A stretch of DNA of 64,000 nucleotides, taken from the NCBI RefSeq assembly GCF_001524445.2, contig NZ_CP013417.1, forward strand, positions 2,108,001-2,172,000. Direction: 5' to 3'. The notes under the pieces were generated by a model. The model was not told the DNA's origin and ran no database searches. It saw only the letters and a list, made by a program, of their open reading frames with translations. Both the position numbers and the translations under genes were made by a program. Of this stretch, positions 18,151 to 27,451 are shown one piece after another. Within the stretch, counting starts at the first letter, position 1. Each line of letters begins with the position of its first letter. The DNA is from Burkholderia savannae. GTDB taxonomy: Bacteria; Pseudomonadota; Gammaproteobacteria; Burkholderiales; Burkholderiaceae.

Positions 18151-19959
18151 TCAATAAACCGTTTGCGCGGTGCCGCAGGTCAGCGCCAGGTTGTGGACCG
18201 TCGCCGCCCCGACCTGAACGCCCAGCAGGTTCAGGAGCGGGACGACGACTTGGTCGAGCGAATTCAGCATGGGGCCGAGCTGGCTCAGCAGCAGCGACAC
18301 CACGGGATTGAGCATGCTGCCGACCGCAACCGGTTGGCCGAACACGTAGAGCGTCAGGCCGTTCGGCCCCGTCAGCGACTGCGCGGCGCCCGACAGCGCG
18401 TTCGAGAGCACCGAGCCCACCGCGTTCGAATTCGTCGTCTGATAGTCGTCGGCGTCGCCCGTCACGCCGTTGAACGTGAGCGTCGCCGCATTGGACTGCG
18501 GCACCACCACGGGCAACGCGAGCGCCGATTTGATCTGCAGCAGCGGCGCGTTCAGCACGCCGAGCGTCGCGAGCGTCGCGGGCACGTTGCAGGCGAACGT
18601 CTGCTGCGCGGGAAGATTCGTCGGCACGTCGCCGATGCACAGGTTCGCAAGGCCCGGCTGCACGGTGATCGTCGCGCTGCTCGACGCGGCAGTCGCCGCG
18701 CAGTTCGTCGACTGAAGCCATGCCGAGCCCGTCGCGACCTGCAACGTGAGCGGCAGATTCAAATTGACCTGAATGATGCCTTCAACGAGGCTCACGAGCG
18801 CCGCAACCGGAAACAGCACGCCGGTCGGCAACAAACCCGCCGTGCCTAGACCCACGTTCAGATACAGCCGAATCTGCGCATTGTTCGCCTGCGTGCGCCA
18901 CGCGCCCGTCTTCGGGTCCGTTCCCGCCTCGCCGATCGCGATCGTCGGCGGCTCGATGACCTGCAACATCAGCGTCGCGCCCTGCCCCGCGAGCTGCAGC
19001 CCCGTCGCGACGTTCACCGCCGGCTGGCCCGCCGCCGCGACTTCCGCCGAAACCATCAGCGCGTCGAACACGTTGATCTTCGCGTCGGCCGCCGCCTGCG
19101 TGTCGGACAGGCCGAGCGCGAACACGCCGGGCCCGCCAGACTGGCTGCCGATGCTGAATTTCCCGCCGCCGAGATTCGCCGCGACGATCGCCTGCAACGC
19201 GGCGACGCTCGCCTGCAGGTTCGCGTTCACGACCTGCGTGCGCGACAGCGCGGTCAGCATCAGCTGCGCGAACTGCCCCGCCGTCACCTGCGTCGACAGC
19301 AGCTCGTTGACGGTCAGCACGTTCGCGGCCGCCATCAGGTCGCCCACCTTGATCTGCGTCGACGCGAGCGCCTGATACGACAGCACGCTCAAGCCCAGAT
19401 TCGCGCCGAGCAACGCGTTCAGCACGTTGTTCACGAGGCCGCCTTGCAGGCTCGCGAGCGTCGTGCCGACGGTGAACTGGTCGATGTTGGTCGCCTTCGC
19501 GGTGGATATCGCGCTCACCGTGCGCGACGGGCCGAGGAAGAAGTACGGCACGCTCTGCGTCGCCGTCACCTGCACCGCGTTCAGCGGCGTCGACGCCGTA
19601 TTGAAGTAGCTCGGCCCCGCGTTGCTCTGCGTGTCCCAGCGCCCGCACGCGACCGCGAGCGTGTTACCGCTCTTCGCCGGATCGAAGCCGTTCGAGCTCG
19701 CGTTCGCCGCGGCGGCGGCGTTCGGCCGCGCGCACAGGTTGTCCATCTTCTGCGCGGCGGCGAGCGCGGCCATGTCGGCAACCCGCTGCAAGTCGCGGCG
19801 CACGAAGAACGCGTTGCCGATGTCGATCGCACCGAGCGCCGCGATCGCGACGAGCATCCAGACCGCCGCGACGACGGCGAACGCGCCGCGTTCGCGCGCG
19901 ATCGACCGACGCCCGCGAGCGAACGATCGGCGTTCGGCGAAACGGCGAGCTAACGGCAT
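18151..19959 (-). CDS. tadG: TadG-like Flp pilus assembly protein
   Basis: 602 residues from ATG 19959 ([13 protein letters not shown]). After a basic N-terminus a single membrane helix occurs at about 27-47 ([46 protein letters not shown]), the TadE/TadG-type anchor, though without the Glu of processed pseudopilins. The long C-terminal part is Ala/Gly/Thr-rich and contains spaced cysteines (for example [28 protein letters not shown] and a final LTCGTAQ), suggesting periplasmic disulfides. The start lies 7 bp after the DUF3613 stop codon. Role in Tad assembly follows from locus and fold. Confidence 0.85.
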   Translation of the reverse strand: MPLARRFAERRSFARGRRSIARERGAFAVVAAVWMLVAIAALGAIDIGNAFFVRRDLQRVADMAALAAAQKMDNLCARPNAAAAANASSNGFDPAKSGNTLAVACGRWDTQSNAGPSYFNTASTPLNAVQVTATQSVPYFFLGPSRTVSAISTAKATNIDQFTVGTTLASLQGGLVNNVLNALLGANLGLSVLSYQALASTQIKVGDLMAAANVLTVNELLSTQVTAGQFAQLMLTALSRTQVVNANLQASVAALQAIVAANLGGGKFSIGSQSGGPGVFALGLSDTQAAADAKINVFDALMVSAEVAAAGQPAVNVATGLQLAGQGATLMLQVIEPPTIAIGEAGTDPKTGAWRTQANNAQIRLYLNVGLGTAGLLPTGVLFPVAALVSLVEGIIQVNLNLPLTLQVATGSAWLQSTNCAATAASSSATITVQPGLANLCIGDVPTNLPAQQTFACNVPATLATLGVLNAPLLQIKSALALPVVVPQSNAATLTFNGVTGDADDYQTTNSNAVGSVLSNALSGAAQSLTGPNGLTLYVFGQPVAVGSMLNPVVSLLLSQLGPMLNSLDQVVVPLLNLLGVQVGAATVHNLALTCGTAQTVY

Positions 19960-19966
19960 GCGGCCC

Positions 19967-20359
19967 TCACTGAGAATGCGACGCCGGCGCGAGAAGGGAG
20001 TCCGCCCCGCCGCCACCGCCACCGCCGCCCATGCCCGCCGCCGATCCGTAGAACGCCGGGATCTTCGTCTTGAACGACTCGATATAGCGTGCGTACGCAA
20101 GCGACGCCGCCTCGCCGATCATCGGCTGCGACGGCGCCGCGTCGCGGTTGCTCGCCTGCAATTCGAACCACGTCTGCGTCGCGTGGCCAATCTCCGATGC
20201 GGGCGGCGTCGCGGCTTGCGGCGATTGAGGCGATTGAGGCGCTTGCGCGCATGCCGCGCCCGTCGCGGCCGCGAGCGCGGCCGCGAGCGTCGCCGCGCGC
20301 AGCGCGCGGGCGCGTCCGGAGCGGGCCGCGGCGGTCTTGGTTTGGTCATGCGTCGTCAT
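19967..20359 (-). CDS. DUF3613-family exported protein in the Tad operon
   Basis: 130 residues with a signal peptide (ALRAATLAAALAAATGAACAQ), a Gln/Ser/Pro linker and a conserved stretch EIGHATQTWFELQASNRDAAPSQPMIGEAASLAYARYIESFKTKIP typical of DUF3613, ending in a poly-Gly run. These small proteins recur in betaproteobacterial tad operons between tadD and tadG. Function unknown; the tight packing (21 bp after tadD, 7 bp before tadG) supports a pilus role. Confidence 0.75.
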   Translation of the reverse strand: MTTHDQTKTAAARSGRARALRAATLAAALAAATGAACAQAPQSPQSPQAATPPASEIGHATQTWFELQASNRDAAPSQPMIGEAASLAYARYIESFKTKIPAFYGSAAGMGGGGGGGGADSLLAPASHSQ

Positions 20360-20380
20360 ATCGGCTCCGTGTCACGTCTG

Positions 20381-21373
20381 TCATTGCGAGAATCGCTGCA
20401 AGAGCGGCACCGTCGGCTCGAAGGCCGACGCGGAAGCGGACGCGACGGGCGCGGGCGCTCCCGCGACGGTCGCCTCCCCCTTGCCGCCCGCCGCACCTGC
20501 CGCACCCATCGCACCCGTTGCGCCGACGATGCCGATCGCGCCAGCGCCGGCACCGGTCCCCGCCGCACCGGCGGCTCCCGCCGCCCCCGCCGCCCCTGTC
20601 TGGCCCGCCGCATTCGGCGCGCCCGGGCGCGCGAGCGCGCGTTGCCGCGCACGCGACGCAGCCGCGATCTTCGCCGCGTCGTTGCGGATTTCCGTTCGTA
20701 CCGCAGGCGCGAGCTTCAGCTGATTCATCAGGCCGAGCGCGTCGCGCGTCTGCCCGGTCGCGAGCAGGAAGAGCGCGAGGTTGCTCAGGATCTTCGGATT
20801 GTTCTGGTCGAGCTCCGCCGCCTTCATCAGCGGCACGCGCGCGAGCGCGACGTCGCCGCCGCGCATCCGCGCGTATGCGAGATCGGACAGCGTCGGCGAA
20901 TCGGTCGGCGCGAGCGCCGCCGCCTGCGCGAGCGCTTGCGACGCGGCGTCGAAGTCGCCCGACGCGCCGGCCAGCAGGCCGAGCCCGCGATAGCCGCGCG
21001 CGGCGAGCGGCGTGCCGAGCAGCTGCTTGTACGCGACCGCGCTCGCGGCCGGCTGGTCGGTCGCGCGCAGCGCGTCGGCGCGCAGCAGGATCGTGTCCGG
21101 CGACACGCCGTACTGCTTCTCGTACGCATCGATGTGCGCGAGCGACGCGAAATAGAGCCCCTGCGACTGCATCCGGCCGATGAGGCCGAGATACATGCCG
21201 GGCGTGTCGGGCGTCGCGTTCTTGTCGGCCGCGGCCTGCATCAGCGCCGCTCGCTCGGCCTGCGCGCCGATGCCGTAGCCCGACTCCTTGAACACCCCGC
21301 ACGCGGCGAGCGACAGCGCGAGCGTCGCAAGCGCCGCCGTCGTCATCATCTTTGAAAAGCTGTTTCGTCTCAT
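20381..21373 (-). CDS. tadD: TadD-like TPR lipoprotein with collagen-like tail
   Basis: 330 residues. Lipoprotein signal with lipobox LSLAAC (Cys25), then tetratricopeptide repeats over about residues 60-235, for example ADALRATDQPAASAVAYKQL, GASGDFDAASQALAQAAAL and NNPKILSNLALFLLATGQTRDAL. TadD-type lipoproteins act as periplasmic pilotin/scaffold for the Tad secretin. Unusually, the C-terminus (about 255-310) is a Gly-X-Y-like run rich in GAAGAAGAAG and GATGAMGAAG. Located between tadC and the DUF3613 gene. Confidence 0.85.
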   Translation of the reverse strand: MRRNSFSKMMTTAALATLALSLAACGVFKESGYGIGAQAERAALMQAAADKNATPDTPGMYLGLIGRMQSQGLYFASLAHIDAYEKQYGVSPDTILLRADALRATDQPAASAVAYKQLLGTPLAARGYRGLGLLAGASGDFDAASQALAQAAALAPTDSPTLSDLAYARMRGGDVALARVPLMKAAELDQNNPKILSNLALFLLATGQTRDALGLMNQLKLAPAVRTEIRNDAAKIAAASRARQRALARPGAPNAAGQTGAAGAAGAAGAAGTGAGAGAIGIVGATGAMGAAGAAGGKGEATVAGAPAPVASASASAFEPTVPLLQRFSQ

Positions 21374-21409
21374 GTCGTGCCTTCCTTCATTGCGCGCCGG
21401 CCGATGTGG

Positions 21410-22432
21410 TCAACGGCGCGCGGCCGTGAGCGCATGCGTCACGGCGAGCATCCCCGGCCCCGCCGTCACGATGAAGAGCGCGGGCAGCAGCGTGAGAATC
21501 ATCACGCCCGTCATCTTCACGGTGAGCCGGCCGATCCGCTCGCGCAGCATCGCGCGCCGCACTTCGCGCAGCCGGTCGCCGAACTGCTTGAGCGGTTCCT
21601 GCACCGCGCCGCCGTGCTTGTCGACCTGAATCAACAGGCGCACGATCGCGCGCAGGTCCTCGTTGTCGAAGCTCGTCGCGAGGCGCTGCAGCGACTGCTC
21701 GCGCGCCCGGCCCGCGGCGAACTGCCGCTGGGCGATCGCGAGCTCCGACGACAGCACCGGCAGCATCCCCCTGAAATCGTTCGTGACGACCTGGATGCTC
21801 TGGTCGAGCGACAGCCCGACGCCCTGCAGCAGCCGCAGCATGTCGACGAGGAGCGGCATCTCGTCGACGACGGACTGGCGGCGCGCCGCCGCACGGCGGC
21901 GCACATGGATCTTCGGCAGCATGAAGCCGGCGATGACGGACATCGCGACCCACGCGCTCAGATGCGTGCGGACCGTCTCGCCGCCGACGATCGCCGCGGC
22001 GGCCGGCAGCGCGATGGCGCACGCGATCCGCGCGCTGAGGAAGATGCCGCGCGTGTGCGCGTCGACATAGCCGCACTGCTCGAGCAGCATCCGGTCCTCG
22101 TCGGCGACGATCTGCTTGCCGAGCCGCGTGTCGAGCATCCGCATGCCGAACGTGCCCGCGCGGTCGAGCAGCGTCGCGAAGCGCGCACGGCGCGCGACCG
22201 GCGCCGGCTCTTCCGCTGCGCTCGCGCGCGCCGCGCCGCCGGCTGGCGCGGCGCGCGCCGTCGTGCGCGCGACGGCCGCCTCCAGCGCGGCCGCGCGCTG
22301 GCCGAGCGCGTCGGCGAGCGCGCGATCGGAGCGCTGCGCGAGCACGATCCGCATGATCGCGAGCACGGCAAGCAGCAGCACGCCGAGCGCGCCGAGAACG
22401 AGCGCGATTGCGCCGAGACGGCTGGGGTCCAT
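21410..22432 (-). CDS. tadC: TadC, inner-membrane platform protein of the Tad pilus
   Basis: 340 residues from ATG 22432. Type II secretion F-family protein: an N-terminal helix (about 7-30), a charged cytoplasmic segment, two central helices, the T2SF helical domain (VVDEMPLLVDMLRLLQGVGLSLDQSIQVV and QLATSF-like AREQSLQRLATSFDNEDLRAIVRLLIQVDKHGG) and a C-terminal helix MTGVMILTLLPALFIVTAGPG. It pairs with TadB to form the GspF-like platform engaged by the TadA ATPase. TadC begins 6 bp before the end of the gap to tadB, so the genes are effectively abutted. Confidence 0.9.
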   Translation of the reverse strand: MDPSRLGAIALVLGALGVLLLAVLAIMRIVLAQRSDRALADALGQRAAALEAAVARTTARAAPAGGAARASAAEEPAPVARRARFATLLDRAGTFGMRMLDTRLGKQIVADEDRMLLEQCGYVDAHTRGIFLSARIACAIALPAAAAIVGGETVRTHLSAWVAMSVIAGFMLPKIHVRRRAAARRQSVVDEMPLLVDMLRLLQGVGLSLDQSIQVVTNDFRGMLPVLSSELAIAQRQFAAGRAREQSLQRLATSFDNEDLRAIVRLLIQVDKHGGAVQEPLKQFGDRLREVRRAMLRERIGRLTVKMTGVMILTLLPALFIVTAGPGMLAVTHALTAARR

Positions 22433-22437
22433 CGTCG

Positions 22438-23427
22438 TCACCTCAATCGGGCCAGCCGGTACAGCCAGTAGCCGCCGGCGATCTGCAACATGAACGCGAG
22501 ATACACGAGCTGCCGGCCTGACGGATCGAGCCACATCGTGCTGAAATATTTCGGGTTGGTCGCGATCACGAAGCTGCCGAGGCCGATCGGCAGCAGGCCG
22601 AGCACCCACGCGGACAGCCGCGTCTCCGCCGACATCGCGATCAGCTCCCGCTCCGCCTGCTCGAGGTCGCGCATGAAAACGGCCATCCGGTCGAGCATCA
22701 CGTCCGCGCGGCCGCCGTACTTGACCGACAGCCGCAGCACCGAGCCGACGAGCTCGAATTCCTTGATCCGGTAGAGCGCCGCGATGTGGACCATCGCGCG
22801 ATCGATCTCGACGCCCGAGCGCAGCATCCGCGACACGTGGTCGAGGCAGCCGCGCAGCGGCGCCTCGGTCGTCTGCAGCGTCGCCTGGAACGCGGCGGGC
22901 ACGCTGTTGCCGAGCGTGACGAGCCGCACGATGCCGTCGAGGAACGACGGCAGTTGCCGGACGATCTGCATGCGCCGCTTCTGTATCCGCGACACGAGCC
23001 AGAACAGCACGAGCGTCGCGCCGGCCACGAGCACCGCGACGGCCGCGAGCCAGCCGGCGCGCAGGCCCATCCACAGCGCCGCGACGCCCGTCGCCGCGAC
23101 GAGTGCGACGAGCGGCGTGCGGATCTCGGGCACGCCCGCGCGGTTCGACACGTTGAGCCATGCGTGCGCCACGCGCTCGCGCCACCGCGTGAGGCCCTCG
23201 GCGGGCTTCGCGCCCGGCGCGTCGCCCGCCGCGGCCGCGCGCTTGGGCTCGCCCGCGAGCGGCGCCTTCGGCGGCGCGCCCGGGCGCGCGCCGGGCTCGA
23301 GCCGGCTGTCGATGTAGCGCGCCGCGTGCGCGCGCTCCTTGGTCGCCTCGCCGCGCCGCCACAGCGCGAGCGCCCCGGCCGCGCACAGCAGCGCGAGCGC
23401 GAGCGCCCAAAGCGCCGCGCTAGACAT
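22438..23427 (-). CDS. tadB: TadB, inner-membrane platform protein of the Tad pilus
   Basis: 329 residues. N-terminal helix ALWALALALLCAAGALALW, a basic Pro/Ala-rich cytoplasmic segment, two helices around 115-150 (PLVALVAATGVAALWMGL; LAAVAVLVAGATLVLFWLV), the T2SF domain (QLPSFLDGIVRLVTLGNSVPAAFQATLQ) and C-terminal helices. Its start overlaps the tadA stop by 8 bp, implying translational coupling. Partner of TadC. Confidence 0.9.
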   Translation of the reverse strand: MSSAALWALALALLCAAGALALWRRGEATKERAHAARYIDSRLEPGARPGAPPKAPLAGEPKRAAAAGDAPGAKPAEGLTRWRERVAHAWLNVSNRAGVPEIRTPLVALVAATGVAALWMGLRAGWLAAVAVLVAGATLVLFWLVSRIQKRRMQIVRQLPSFLDGIVRLVTLGNSVPAAFQATLQTTEAPLRGCLDHVSRMLRSGVEIDRAMVHIAALYRIKEFELVGSVLRLSVKYGGRADVMLDRMAVFMRDLEQAERELIAMSAETRLSAWVLGLLPIGLGSFVIATNPKYFSTMWLDPSGRQLVYLAFMLQIAGGYWLYRLARLR

Positions 23428-24760
23428 TGAAGCCCCCGCCGCGGCCGAACGGCTCGCCGCCGAAGCCGCCGCCCGCGAGCGCCTGCCTGAAGCGCGCGAG
23501 CTTCGGCGAATGCGGATGGATGCCGAGCGACTCCCACGCGTCGGTCTCGTCGCCGTCCGCGTTCACGCGCGGCTCGTAGCGATAGAGCTCCTGCGTCGCG
23601 ATGATGTTGTCGGACAGCCCCGTCACTTCGGTCACCGACAGGATGCGCCGCCGCCCGTTCGACAGCCGCCCGATCTGCACGATGAAGTCGACCGCGTTCG
23701 CGATCTGCCGGCGCAGGCTCGATTCGGTGCCCTGAAAGCCCGCGAAGCCGGCGAGCATCTCGAGGCGGTACAGGCATTCGCGCGGCGAGCTCGCGTGGAT
23801 CGTGCCCATCGAGCCGTCGTGGCCCGTGTTCATCGCCTGCATCATCTCGAGCACCTCGCCGCCGCGCACTTCGCCGACGATGATCCGGTCGGGCCGCATT
23901 CGCAGCGTGTTGCGCAGCAGGTCGCGGATCGTCACGACGCCCGTGCCGTCGAAACCGCCCGGCCGGCTCTCGAGCCGCACGACGTGCGGGTGGTTGAGCG
24001 ACAGCTCGGCCGTGTCCTCGATCGTCACGACGCGCTCGGCCTCGGGGATGTGGAACGCGAGCGCGTTCAGGAGCGAGGTCTTGCCCGAGCTCGTGCCGCC
24101 CGACACGAGGATGTTGCAGCGCGCCGCGACCGCGGCCTCGAGCAGCGTGCCGATTTCGTCGTTGAACGTGCCGTTCGCGAGCAGATCGGCGGGCTTCAGC
24201 GGGTCCTTGCGGAACTTGCGGATCGACACGACGGGGCCGTCGATCGACAGCGGCTCGATCACGACGTTCACGCGCCCGCCGTCGGGCAGCCGCGCGTCGA
24301 CCATCGGATTCGACTCGTCGAGCCGCCGGCCGATCGGCGCGAGGATGCGCCGCACGATCCGCAGCAGGTGCGCGTTGTCGGTGAAGCGCACGGGCAGCTT
24401 CGCCAGTATCCCGTGCTTCGACACGTACACGTCGCTGTAGCCGTTGATCAGGATGTCCTCGACGTGCGGATCGGCGAGCAGGTCCTCGATCGGGCCGAAG
24501 CCCGCGAGCTCCTTCGTCAGCGCCTGCGCGACCGCGCGCACTTCGTTTTCGTTGAGCGGAATGCGGCGCAGCCTCACGAAGCTGTCGATCTCGAGATCGA
24601 CGAACTGGTTGATCGCCTGCCGCGACCAGCGCCCGAACTCCGCGCCCAGCTCCTCGATGCGCGTCAGCAGATGTTCGTGCGCGGCGTTCTTGATGTCGTG
24701 GAACTGCTGCGTTTGCGAGAACGGCGTCGCCCCGTCGGCAAATTGAATGTCGTGTGCCAT
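23420..24760 (-). CDS. tadA: TadA/CpaF secretion ATPase
   Basis: 446-residue GspE-superfamily hexameric ATPase powering Flp pilus assembly at the cytoplasmic face. N-terminal helical region, then the VEDILINGYSDVYV and RRLDESNPMVDARLPDGGRVNVVI blocks, Walker A ILVSGGTSSGKTSLLNAL (about 213-230), Asp box TIEDTAELSL, Walker B MRPDRIIVGEVRGGEVLEM and His box GHDGSMGTIHASSP. All catalytic elements are present. It overlaps tadB by 8 bp and follows tadZ by 3 bp. Confidence 0.95.
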   Translation of the reverse strand: MAHDIQFADGATPFSQTQQFHDIKNAAHEHLLTRIEELGAEFGRWSRQAINQFVDLEIDSFVRLRRIPLNENEVRAVAQALTKELAGFGPIEDLLADPHVEDILINGYSDVYVSKHGILAKLPVRFTDNAHLLRIVRRILAPIGRRLDESNPMVDARLPDGGRVNVVIEPLSIDGPVVSIRKFRKDPLKPADLLANGTFNDEIGTLLEAAVAARCNILVSGGTSSGKTSLLNALAFHIPEAERVVTIEDTAELSLNHPHVVRLESRPGGFDGTGVVTIRDLLRNTLRMRPDRIIVGEVRGGEVLEMMQAMNTGHDGSMGTIHASSPRECLYRLEMLAGFAGFQGTESSLRRQIANAVDFIVQIGRLSNGRRRILSVTEVTGLSDNIIATQELYRYEPRVNADGDETDAWESLGIHPHSPKLARFRQALAGGGFGGEPFGRGGGFNV

Positions 24761-24763
24761 CTC

Positions 24764-26002
24764 TTACGACCGCTTGGAGGTGGGTTGAATGAAGCGCCTG
24801 AGCGCGGAAAGACCGCTCGCCGGACGCGATGCGGCGGCCCCCGAGCCGCCCGTCGCGCACTCGACGAGCGGCTCGAGCGCGCGCACGTACGGATCGCGCT
24901 CGGCAACGTCGACAATCAGCTTGCCCTGATTGGCCGCATGCCCGACCGGCACGCGCCGCGACGGCAACGTCGCGGCGAGCGCGAGGCCGAGGCGCTCGGC
25001 GATCTGCGCGGGCGCGAGGCCGAGCGCCGGATCGTATTGGTTGACGACGAGACGCACACTGTCGGTATCGACGCCCGCGTCGCGCAGCGACTCGAGCAGC
25101 TCGACGGCCGACACGATGGAAGCGACGCCCTGGTCGCACACGAGCCACGATTCGTCGGCCGCGTTCGCGGTCTGCACGACGAAATCGCGGTTCGAGAAGC
25201 CGCCCAAGTCGACGATCTGGTAGTCGAAGAACGCACGTAGGCGGTTCAGGAGCCCGACGCACGACGCGTACGACACGTCGCGCAGCCCGGCGAGGTTCGG
25301 CGGCAGCGACGTCAGCGCGACGCCGCTCGCGTGGCGCGCGAGCGCCGTGTTGACGAAGGTCCGGTCGAAGCGGCGCAGGTTGCGCACCGCCTCGACGAAA
25401 TCGAATTCGCAGCGCGTGTTGAGGAACAGCGCGCCGTCGCCCGCCGGCAGCCCGAGATCGATGAGCGCCGTCTGCCGCCCTTGCGCGGCCGAGCGCCGCT
25501 GCAACAGCACCGACAGGTTCGCGGCGAGCGTGCTCGCGCCCATCCCGGCGCGCGCGCCGAGGAGCGCGATCAGCCGGCCGTGGCGGCTCGGCTGGTCGCC
25601 GACGTGGTCGAGCAGCCCGCGCGTGATCCGAAGCGCATCCTCGGCGGGCGCGGAAAAATCGATGAAGTCGCGCACGCCCGCGCGCAGCGCGGCGAGCGCG
25701 CTTTCCGGCTCGCCGAGCGAGCCGAGCGCGACGATCGGCAGCCCCGGATGCGACAGGCGCACGGCCGCCGCCACGGCGCTCGCCGCCTGCGCGTGGCCGC
25801 CCGAGAAATCGACGAAGACGAGCACCGGATTGAGCCCGGCGATCCGCTGAGCGAGCGCCGCCGGCTCGAGCGGCGCGGCCTCCACCGCGCCCGCCGAAAC
25901 GAGCGTCTGCGCGAGCCAGCGCACATGCTCGCCCTCGAGCGACGCACAGACGAAGTAGTCGGTGACGGCGGGCTCAGCCAAAGATAGTGTTCTCGCGTTC
26001 AT
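24764..26002 (-). CDS. tadZ: TadZ/CpaE, pilus localisation factor with degenerate P-loop
   Basis: 412 residues from ATG 26002. An N-terminal receiver-like domain (about 15-140) precedes a MinD/ParA-like domain. The P-loop reads LLGARAGMGASTLAANLS, so both Lys residues of the deviant Walker A (KGGxGKST) are absent, while later MinD-like segments (IDLGLPAGDGALFL, QIVDLGGFSNRDFVV, LVVNQYD) remain. TadZ proteins position the Tad apparatus at the pole; atypical Walker motifs are known in the family, and ATP binding here would be weak or absent. Located between rcpA and tadA. Confidence 0.88.
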   Translation of the reverse strand: MNARTLSLAEPAVTDYFVCASLEGEHVRWLAQTLVSAGAVEAAPLEPAALAQRIAGLNPVLVFVDFSGGHAQAASAVAAAVRLSHPGLPIVALGSLGEPESALAALRAGVRDFIDFSAPAEDALRITRGLLDHVGDQPSRHGRLIALLGARAGMGASTLAANLSVLLQRRSAAQGRQTALIDLGLPAGDGALFLNTRCEFDFVEAVRNLRRFDRTFVNTALARHASGVALTSLPPNLAGLRDVSYASCVGLLNRLRAFFDYQIVDLGGFSNRDFVVQTANAADESWLVCDQGVASIVSAVELLESLRDAGVDTDSVRLVVNQYDPALGLAPAQIAERLGLALAATLPSRRVPVGHAANQGKLIVDVAERDPYVRALEPLVECATGGSGAAASRPASGLSALRRFIQPTSKRS

Positions 26003-26062
26003 GATGAAGCATCCCGGTTGCGCGCCGCGTGGCGGCGCTCGCGCTGTCGTGACGTCGCGCAC

Positions 26063-27388
26063 TCATTTCGAGAATCCCGGCCCCGCGTCCGGCGACAGCA
26101 CGCCGCCGAGATACGACCGCCACACGGGACCGTCGCGCTGCTCGGACAGCTCGCCGGGCGTCGCGGGCAGCGACGCGTTCTTCGCGATCGGCGCGACGAG
26201 ATGCGGCGTCACGATGATCACGAGTTCCTTGTCGTTCTGCTGATAGCTCAAATTCTTGAAGAACGTGCCGATGATCGGCAGGTCGCCGAGGAACGGCACC
26301 TTGTTGACGTTCGACGTCGTTTCGCGATCGATCAGCCCGCCGATCACGAAGCTCTCGCCGTCGCCGAGCTCGACCGTCGTGTCCGCGCGGCGCGTCGTGA
26401 GCGCGGGCACCGTGATTCCGTTGAGCGTGATCGAATGCACGAAGTCGAGCTGGCTCGACTCCGGCGCGACCTTGAGCGCGATCCGGCGCGGGCTCAGCAC
26501 GGTCGGCGTCAGCGTGAGGCCGACGCCGTAAGGCTTCCAGTCGATCGACGTCGTGCCGAGCCCCTGCGGCACCGGCACCGGAATCTCGCCGCCCGCGAGA
26601 AAGCTCGCGCTCTGCCCGGACAGCGCGACGAGCGTCGGCTGCGCGAGCACGCGCGCGAGGTTGTTCGCCTCGAGGATCGACAGGTCGGCGAAGAGGCCGC
26701 GCGTCGCCGAGCCGACGATGAGATTGAACGCGGAGGCGATCGGGATGTTCGCCGACACCGACATCGACGACGTCCCGCCGCCCGTCACCGACGCGAGGCC
26801 GGACGGCGCGAACGAGCCGAACGTGAAGCCGTTGTTCTGCTTGAAGAGGTTCAGGCCCGCCTGCTTGAGCACCGAGCGGCTGAACTCGACGACGCGCACG
26901 TCGACCTGCACCACGCTCTTGCCGCCGACCGTCGACGCGTCGACGACGCCGCCGTCCTTGCCGGCCATCCCCTTGCCGAGCGCGAGCGCGCGCGCATGCG
27001 CGTCGAGCGTCGCGGCCGAGCCGGACACGACCGCCGTGCCGTTGTACGCCTTCACGCTCGGCGAGCCGGAATCGAGGAGCTCGCGCGCGGCGCCGCTCAC
27101 GACGTCGACCGTGTACACGGCCGGCTCGTCGCGGCCGCGCTCCCACACCATCAGGCTCGTCGAGCCGGCCGCCTTCGCGACGAGCAGCACGCCGCCGCGC
27201 CCGCCCTTGACGACGAGCACGTCCGCGACGTTCGGATCGCCCACCGCGACCCGCTGCACGCCGCGCCCGACGGCAATCTGCCGCTGCGCGCCCGTCGCGA
27301 GCTCGATCGTCCCCATCTGCGCCGCCCGCGCGGCGAACGACAGCAACACGCCGAACGCCATCGCCCATGCAATCAGTTTATTTTTCAT
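26063..27388 (-). CDS. rcpA: RcpA/CpaC, Tad outer-membrane secretin
   Basis: 441 residues with signal peptide (AWAMAFGVLLSFAARA|AQ). An N-terminal BON/pilus-secretin N domain (QRQIAVGRGVQRVAVGDPNVADVLVV) is followed by the secretin core with LAGGEIPVPVPQ, LTLTPTVL, ELGDGESFVIGGLIDRETTSNVNKVPFLGDLPIIGTFF and ELVIIVTPHLVAP, the signature C-terminal secretin block. Forms the outer-membrane ring through which the Flp fibre exits. 60 bp upstream of tadZ on the same strand. Confidence 0.93.
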   Translation of the reverse strand: MKNKLIAWAMAFGVLLSFAARAAQMGTIELATGAQRQIAVGRGVQRVAVGDPNVADVLVVKGGRGGVLLVAKAAGSTSLMVWERGRDEPAVYTVDVVSGAARELLDSGSPSVKAYNGTAVVSGSAATLDAHARALALGKGMAGKDGGVVDASTVGGKSVVQVDVRVVEFSRSVLKQAGLNLFKQNNGFTFGSFAPSGLASVTGGGTSSMSVSANIPIASAFNLIVGSATRGLFADLSILEANNLARVLAQPTLVALSGQSASFLAGGEIPVPVPQGLGTTSIDWKPYGVGLTLTPTVLSPRRIALKVAPESSQLDFVHSITLNGITVPALTTRRADTTVELGDGESFVIGGLIDRETTSNVNKVPFLGDLPIIGTFFKNLSYQQNDKELVIIVTPHLVAPIAKNASLPATPGELSEQRDGPVWRSYLGGVLSPDAGPGFSK

Positions 27389-27451
27389 CGTGTCGGAGAC
27401 CGGCGCGAGCCGGCCCTCTCCCTGCCGTCACTGTTCGAATCCACTCGTCGA

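Noticed and set aside
20450..20640. TadD tail as a true collagen domain
   Set aside because: The Gly-X-Y phase is interrupted and Pro-poor, so only 'collagen-like' is stated.
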